DNA of 64,000 bases. Origin: Nocardia carnea NBRC 14403 (GTDB taxonomy: Bacteria > Actinomycetota > Actinomycetes > Mycobacteriales > Mycobacteriaceae). Numbering within the stretch: position 1 is the first letter of the stretch; each line of letters begins with the position of its first letter. Under the pieces are notes generated by a model. That model did no database searches. It had not been told where the DNA came from and worked only from the letters and a program-made list of their open reading frames with translations. Position numbers and translations under genes: made by a program. The stretch covers positions 62,001 through 126,000 of the forward strand of contig NZ_BAFV01000040.1 in assembly GCF_000308515.1 (NCBI RefSeq). The letters are read 5' to 3'. Shown here in pieces: positions 59,714 through 64,000 of the stretch.

Positions 59714-60871
59714 CTACCCTTGATGATCACCATCATTGCTCATCGGCCGCGCTCCGGCCGGATGGGGGTGGTTTTCCGAGAAAATACTCGCACCTTTGTA
59801 CCGGGTCGTGGTCAGTTGCCACACCCAGCTCGCCTGGACACAACCGGTGAGGTCGGCGAGATGCACACGCAGCTGCGCGGCGAGATCGGTATCGGCAACG
59901 CCCGGCTCGTGGCAGCGGTCCGCCAGCGCGTCGTGACGCTGCCGGAACTCGGTGATACGGTCGCGCACCATGGCACCTGCCTCGCGGACGGCGCCGGCCA
60001 AGGTCGCGCCGGGTGTGTTCAGCAGGCAGACCGGGATCAGGTTGAAATCCGACCGGTCCGCAATGCACTCCTTTTCGAAGGAGAACATGTCATTCATCAA
60101 GGCACCGATTTCGGCAGTGAGCACACGTAATCGACGTAAGTCCGGAGCCAGCTCCGCCTGTACCAGCTGTTCCTCCTCCAGATAGCTGTCGCGGCCGAAC
60201 TCGCACAGGGCGATGGCCGGATACATCCCCGATACCTGCGCGCGCAGATCGATGTACTCCGCGACGGTCAGCAGATCACCACGGGCGCGGGCGTTCTGGT
60301 CGCGGATCGCGGTGCGCAGATGTTCTACGGTCGAAGCGAGGAATTCGCCGAGCCATCGTGGGTCGGACAACTCGCCGACCTGCGACAAGAAATCGACCGT
60401 CGCCGCTTCGACCGGGGTCGGGTCGGCGGCGGGTTTCCGGGTTTCGAGCAGGCGGCACAGGCGCGCGAGCTCGTCACGCGCCCTGTCTTGTTCGGCTTCC
60501 GACAGGTGCCCGTATTTCTCCCGTCCCACAGTATCGTTGAGCCAGAACAGGATTGCGTTGAACAATCCGATCACCGTCAGCCGCTGCGCGCTGACCGCTC
60601 CGGGATGCAGATATGGCGTCATGCTGTTGTAGTGCGCACCGGCGGGTTTCAGCCAGATATCGTGCGCCCGGCAGTAACTTTCCACATCGTCACAAGCCTG
60701 CGCACCGAATTCGCTGGGACGGAACTCTCTGCAGTACTCTGCGATATCGGAGTCCGGTGTGCTGAACAATTCCCGCAACGACCACGGTTCTGCGGTGTTC
60801 GCCCAATCCTCGTATTGTGCTCGCATATCGGCGATCTCACGCTCGACCGCCGCTGTGTACCGAGAAGCCAT
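59714..60871 (-). CDS. Class I terpene synthase with variant aspartate motif
   Basis: About 385 residues. The second metal motif is an intact NSE triad, NDMFSFEKE at 260-268. A pyrophosphate-sensor arginine lies about 50 residues before it (YIDLRAQVSG) and the C-terminal RY pair is in TTTRYKG. The first motif, usually DDxxD, is reduced to NDTVGRE at 112-118. The ATG at 60871 has GGAGGAG seven bases upstream; the in-frame extension to 60946 is unlikely. It should cyclise a linear prenyl diphosphate. An MFS exporter gene is divergent from it. Confidence 0.9.
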   Translation of the reverse strand: MASRYTAAVEREIADMRAQYEDWANTAEPWSLRELFSTPDSDIAEYCREFRPSEFGAQACDDVESYCRAHDIWLKPAGAHYNSMTPYLHPGAVSAQRLTVIGLFNAILFWLNDTVGREKYGHLSEAEQDRARDELARLCRLLETRKPAADPTPVEAATVDFLSQVGELSDPRWLGEFLASTVEHLRTAIRDQNARARGDLLTVAEYIDLRAQVSGMYPAIALCEFGRDSYLEEEQLVQAELAPDLRRLRVLTAEIGALMNDMFSFEKECIADRSDFNLIPVCLLNTPGATLAGAVREAGAMVRDRITEFRQRHDALADRCHEPGVADTDLAAQLRVHLADLTGCVQASWVWQLTTTRYKGASIFSENHPHPAGARPMSNDGDHQG

Positions 60872-61158
60872 AGCGACTCTCCTCCCGCGTATACCAAACC
60901 CTCTCAGTGTGGTGCACCGGTGAGTCACTGTCATCTGTTCCGGCACACACCCAGCTGAGGGGTAGCGCGCATGCGGCGCGAGCGGCCTTCCCGTCGACTA
61001 TCGGCACCGGCGGGACCCCTGCCGTTCGGCGGCACGGCAACGGCAGGTTTCCACTCAGCGGTGGGAGTCCTTGCGACTGCCACCACCGGGCTCGATTCTG
61101 GGACTATGCCGCCGAATTCCCGCCTCGACCCTCCCTCGCAGCCACAGCGTCCCGGCCG

Positions 61159-62628
61159 ATGGTGAGCATCCGGCAGCGCGATACGACACCCGCTCAGCCT
61201 CCCGCCGAGGTGGTCTCCACCGCCCGGTCCGGAACCGGGATCGTCGTGGTTCTCGCCGCATGCGGATACCTGATGGCACTACAGCAGACGATGGTCCTGC
61301 CGCTGCTGCCTGCCCTGCCGTCCCTGTTGAATACCTCTGCGAGCAACGCTTCCTGGCTGGTGACCGCGACTTTGGTGACGGGAGCCGTCGTCACTCCACT
61401 GATCGGACGCCTGGCCGATATGTTCGGCAAGAAACGGCTGATCGTGCTCACGCTGATACTCGTGATCGCCGCGTCGATCCTGGGCGCCCTCAGCGATGCT
61501 TTGCTCCCGCTGATACTCGCACGCGCGGTTCAAGGCTGTGGCCTGGCCTTGATTCCGGTCGCGATGGCCACCATGAGCGATGTCCTGCCGGCGCATCGAG
61601 TGCCCGGTGGAGTGGCCACCATGAGCGCCTCGATGGCCATCGGCGCCGCCGCGGGACTCCCGCTGTCCGGCCTGATCGTCACCTTTCTGGACTGGCATTG
61701 GATCTTCTGGGCCGTCGCCCTGGCCGGGTCGGTGCTGTTGCCCGTGGTCATGAAAGTCGTCCCGCCGGCGCCGGCGCGCCCCCGGGAAAGGTTCGACATC
61801 CTGGGCGCGGTCGTGCTCGCCGGTGCGCTGACCGCACTGCTGGTGCCGTTGTCCAAGGGCGGGCAGTGGGGCTGGTCGAGCCCCGCGACATTGTTGTCGG
61901 CCGGCACGAGTGTGCTGCTGTTCGCAGGGTGGATCCCGCTGCAACTCCGCTCCAGGACGCCTCTGGTGAACCTGCGCGTGGCGGCGCGGCCGCCGTTGCT
62001 GTTCGTCAACCTGTGTGCGCTGCTCATCGGCTTCGCGTTGTTCAGCAATATCCTGCTCACCACACAGTTGTTGCAACTACCGGCAGCGACGGGGTTCGGT
62101 GCGGGCCTGAGTGTCCTGGAAGCCGGATTCTGGCTGATGCCGATAGCGCTGGTGGGCATAGCGACGGCGCCGATCGCGGCGCGCGCCATCGGACGTTTCG
62201 GCCCGCAACCGGTTCTGCTGGTCGCGGCGATCGAACTGGCCCTGGCGTTCACGTTCCGGGTGCCCTTCAGCCGGGAGCCGTGGCAGATGCTGGTGGGGGC
62301 CGTGGTGGTCGGTATCGGTCTATCGCTCACGATCGCCGCCGTCCCCACCCTGATCATGACGTTGGTGCCGATATCGCAATCCGCTTCGGCCACCAGCATC
62401 AGCGCCCTGCTCCAGTCGGTGGGAACCTCCACTGCCAGCGCCACCATGGCCGCGGTGGGCAGCACCTGGACCATCACGGCCGGCGGCGCGCAGTATCCCG
62501 GCGAGACGGCGTTCGCCGCCATGTTCTGGATCGCGGCCGCAACCACCGCGGCCGCCGCCGTACTCGCCGGCCTGCTCATCGCCGGCCGGCGGGCCAGGCA
62601 AACGGTTACCAGTCCTGCCAGGGAATAA
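61159..62628 (+). CDS. MFS exporter, DHA2 (EmrB/QacA-like) type
   Basis: 489 residues with about 14 predicted membrane helices. Motif A is GRLADMFGKKRLIVLT between TM2 and TM3; the N-terminal VLPLLPALPSLLNTSASNAS and GAAAGLPLSGLIVTFLDWHW are typical of drug:H+ antiporters. The start is uncertain between ATG 61159 and the adjacent GTG. Divergent from the terpene synthase with a 287-base gap, so export of the terpene or of a toxic compound is possible. Its end overlaps the convergent EthD-like gene by 23 bases. Confidence 0.88.
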   Translation: MVSIRQRDTTPAQPPAEVVSTARSGTGIVVVLAACGYLMALQQTMVLPLLPALPSLLNTSASNASWLVTATLVTGAVVTPLIGRLADMFGKKRLIVLTLILVIAASILGALSDALLPLILARAVQGCGLALIPVAMATMSDVLPAHRVPGGVATMSASMAIGAAAGLPLSGLIVTFLDWHWIFWAVALAGSVLLPVVMKVVPPAPARPRERFDILGAVVLAGALTALLVPLSKGGQWGWSSPATLLSAGTSVLLFAGWIPLQLRSRTPLVNLRVAARPPLLFVNLCALLIGFALFSNILLTTQLLQLPAATGFGAGLSVLEAGFWLMPIALVGIATAPIAARAIGRFGPQPVLLVAAIELALAFTFRVPFSREPWQMLVGAVVVGIGLSLTIAAVPTLIMTLVPISQSASATSISALLQSVGTSTASATMAAVGSTWTITAGGAQYPGETAFAAMFWIAAATTAAAAVLAGLLIAGRRARQTVTSPARE

Positions 62629-63382
62629 TCGTCCGCAGCGGACCGTCGAACAGGGTTTCCCCGACGACCGGCCGCGGCGCATCGCCGGTCGCCAGATCCT
62701 GTTCCAGTTGCATCACCGCACGGGTCACGTCGGCGGGATCGGCGTCGAGGTACAGCATCCGGATCCGGACCGACCCCGGCGCGAATTCGCGATTGCCGGC
62801 ACCGAGGGGCAAAGTGGGGTGTTTCTGCATCGAATGCAGCGAGAAGGTCCACGCACCCGCGACCCCCGGGCAGTCGAGTAGCGCGGGAATACCGACGCGA
62901 TCGTCCCAGCGGAACTGTTCGTGCACATCGGCCTCGTGCGGGTCGCCGAAATGGGTGACGGTCAGATGTAGACCACGGTTGGGCCGGAAAGGCAATGCCT
63001 CGGCCGACACTCCGATACGCGGTGCCGCATAGCCCTTGACCGGCGTGAAGAACCCGAGCAGCGGGCGCCGGACCCCGGGCAGTTGCGGCCCCCTGCCCCA
63101 CTGGAAGGAGTCCTCCCCCAGTTTGGTCCACGCCGCGACGCTCTCCTCATACGGCGGGCGGAACCAATACATCGCCACGTAGTCGATGTCGGCGAGCTCC
63201 GGCGACGAAGCCCGGTCCAGCGCGGAATATTCGGCCGGCCTCGCCCACCGATCGCCCCAGGCGACACCCGGTAGCAGCAGGTTTTCCGGACGGTGATCGA
63301 GTTGATGCCATTCGTTGTATTCGCGATGCACGCTGGGATCGGTGAGATCGATGAAGGAGAAGAACGCGTGTTCCGAGAACAT
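62606..63382 (-). CDS. EthD-like dimeric alpha/beta-barrel protein of unknown function
   Basis: About 258 residues from the ATG at 63382; the in-frame sequence further upstream is low-complexity and unlikely. The N-terminal FSFIDLTDPSVHREYNEWHQ and RPENLLLPGVAWGDRW resemble the EthD/ABM fold, and a second similar half may start near residue 130. No catalytic residues are assigned. Convergent with the MFS exporter and facing away from the substrate-binding protein gene. Confidence 0.72.
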   Translation of the reverse strand: MFSEHAFFSFIDLTDPSVHREYNEWHQLDHRPENLLLPGVAWGDRWARPAEYSALDRASSPELADIDYVAMYWFRPPYEESVAAWTKLGEDSFQWGRGPQLPGVRRPLLGFFTPVKGYAAPRIGVSAEALPFRPNRGLHLTVTHFGDPHEADVHEQFRWDDRVGIPALLDCPGVAGAWTFSLHSMQKHPTLPLGAGNREFAPGSVRIRMLYLDADPADVTRAVMQLEQDLATGDAPRPVVGETLFDGPLRTIIPWQDW

Positions 63383-63709
63383 ATAGCCTGCCGATCCGAT
63401 TCGGTGAACAATTTCCAGGTGGTTCCGGTGCCCGGCACCGGAGGTAGCGTTTTCGTGAGTCGCCGGTGAGCAGGTAGCGCGAGTGCGCGCTCCCGCACCG
63501 ATCTCGATCATGACGCCGGGAAGGCAATCCGCCGGCGGTCTTTCCACTGAATGGGCATATCCCACGACGCCCGTTTCTTCCCCGTATCGGCCCGTTCCCG
63601 CTGAACGGAACGGGCTCTGGTCACCGACGGTGACCGATGGCGTAATGCTCGCAGCTCTCGAGCAGTGAGTCGAGACGCCGCCACACGGCGATGACAAAGG
63701 AGTCACCCC
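63383..63709. other. Intergenic stretch with a 17-base palindrome
   Basis: 327 bases between divergent genes. CCGGTGCC and GGCACCGG flank one C at 63425-63441, 42 bases from the EthD-like start; it may be an operator or a chance GC-rich hairpin. Nothing else is recognised. Confidence 0.4.
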
Positions 63710-64000
63710 TTGCGAATCCGATACCGAATGGCTTCTGCACTGGGCGCGGTGGCCGCGGCAATACTTCTACTCACCTCATGCGCCGGCGTGACCACGGTGG
63801 AACGCAAGCCCGCCGGAGAACCACGCCGCGGAGGGACAGTAGCGCTGGCGTTCAACACCGAGGCACAGTCGGTTGATCCGGTGACCTGCGCGATCGGTAT
63901 CGGAGTGGGTCCCTGCCAGGCGATCTACGGGGCCCTGCTCTACTACGATGCCGAGACTCGGGAGATCGTTCCCGGGATGGCAAAATCGTTCAGCAGCACG
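63710..64000 (+). CDS. Peptide/nickel-type ABC transporter substrate-binding lipoprotein, N-terminus
   Basis: 97 codons to the right edge. A TTG at 63710 with AAAGGAG seven bases upstream opens a lipoprotein signal ending LLTSC, followed by RRGGTVALAFNTEAQSVDP, the usual opening of family-5 (OppA/DppA-type) solute-binding proteins, and then YGALLYYDAETREIVPGMA. It captures peptides or similar ligands outside the cell for a permease. Permease genes would lie beyond the window. Confidence 0.85.
   Translation, partial: MRIRYRMASALGAVAAAILLLTSCAGVTTVERKPAGEPRRGGTVALAFNTEAQSVDPVTCAIGIGVGPCQAIYGALLYYDAETREIVPGMAKSFSST

Overview
The window is high-GC actinobacterial DNA with frequent GTG and TTG starts, many dihydrofolate-type short-chain dehydrogenase (SDR), acyl-CoA and Rieske oxygenase genes, mycofactocin-type SDRs, and a KshA/KstD-type steroid pair. 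This points to a Nocardia- or Rhodococcus-like mycolic-acid actinomycete; the genus is an inference from gene content. I see no rRNA, tRNA, CRISPR array, transposase or integrase.

Layout. 1-6 kb: acyl-CoA synthetase (cut by the left edge), a kinase-like APH protein, two enoyl-CoA hydratases and a FadR-type regulator, which is fatty-acyl or side-chain catabolism. 6-12 kb: a MarR regulator with a tandem operator in front of a membrane protein, a rhodanese, a saccharopine-dehydrogenase-like reductase, a 27-residue hydrophobic peptide, a membrane flavin reductase followed by a 29-residue membrane peptide, and a universal stress protein. 12-24 kb: a steroid-type block with KshA, an IclR regulator, a PadR regulator divergent from a KstD-like dehydrogenase, a ketosteroid-isomerase-like protein, a cysteine-containing small protein, a pair of mycofactocin-type SDRs, a thioesterase, another SDR, an F420/LLM monooxygenase and an EthD protein. 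A KstR-like palindrome lies between the last two. 24-31 kb: PucR-, LysR- and TetR-type regulators with their divergent targets, including an MHS transporter overlapping a 3-hydroxybutyrate dehydrogenase gene, and an acyl-CoA dehydrogenase behind four AGTACT boxes.

31-40.6 kb is the most distinctive part: a ten-gene operon behind a sigma70-like promoter with an overlapping nested palindrome and a divergent TetR gene. It holds an SDR, a carboxymuconolactone-decarboxylase-like protein, two paralogous modules each made of a Rieske oxygenase alpha subunit and a ~110-residue helical protein of unknown function, a TauD/TfdA dioxygenase between the modules, an amidohydrolase that lacks the usual HxH metal ligands, a small EthD/DUF-like protein and an aldehyde dehydrogenase. 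It reads as an oxidative catabolic pathway for an unidentified substrate.

41-48 kb: two acyl-CoA-oxidase-like genes, each with a ~0.5 kb leader that begins with the same conserved DNA element, then a convergent cytochrome P450 whose ExxR arginine is replaced. 48-53 kb: an XdhC-type maturation factor and a three-subunit molybdenum aldehyde oxidase of the PaoABC type without a Tat signal. 53-64 kb: an ABC-F ATPase, a 44-residue basic protein, a cold-shock protein, a lipoprotein with a beta-propeller-like sequence, an MmyB-type regulator with an SDR target, a PAS-GGDEF protein, a class I terpene synthase, a 14-TM-type MFS exporter, an EthD-like protein and the start of a peptide-type ABC substrate-binding lipoprotein cut by the right edge.
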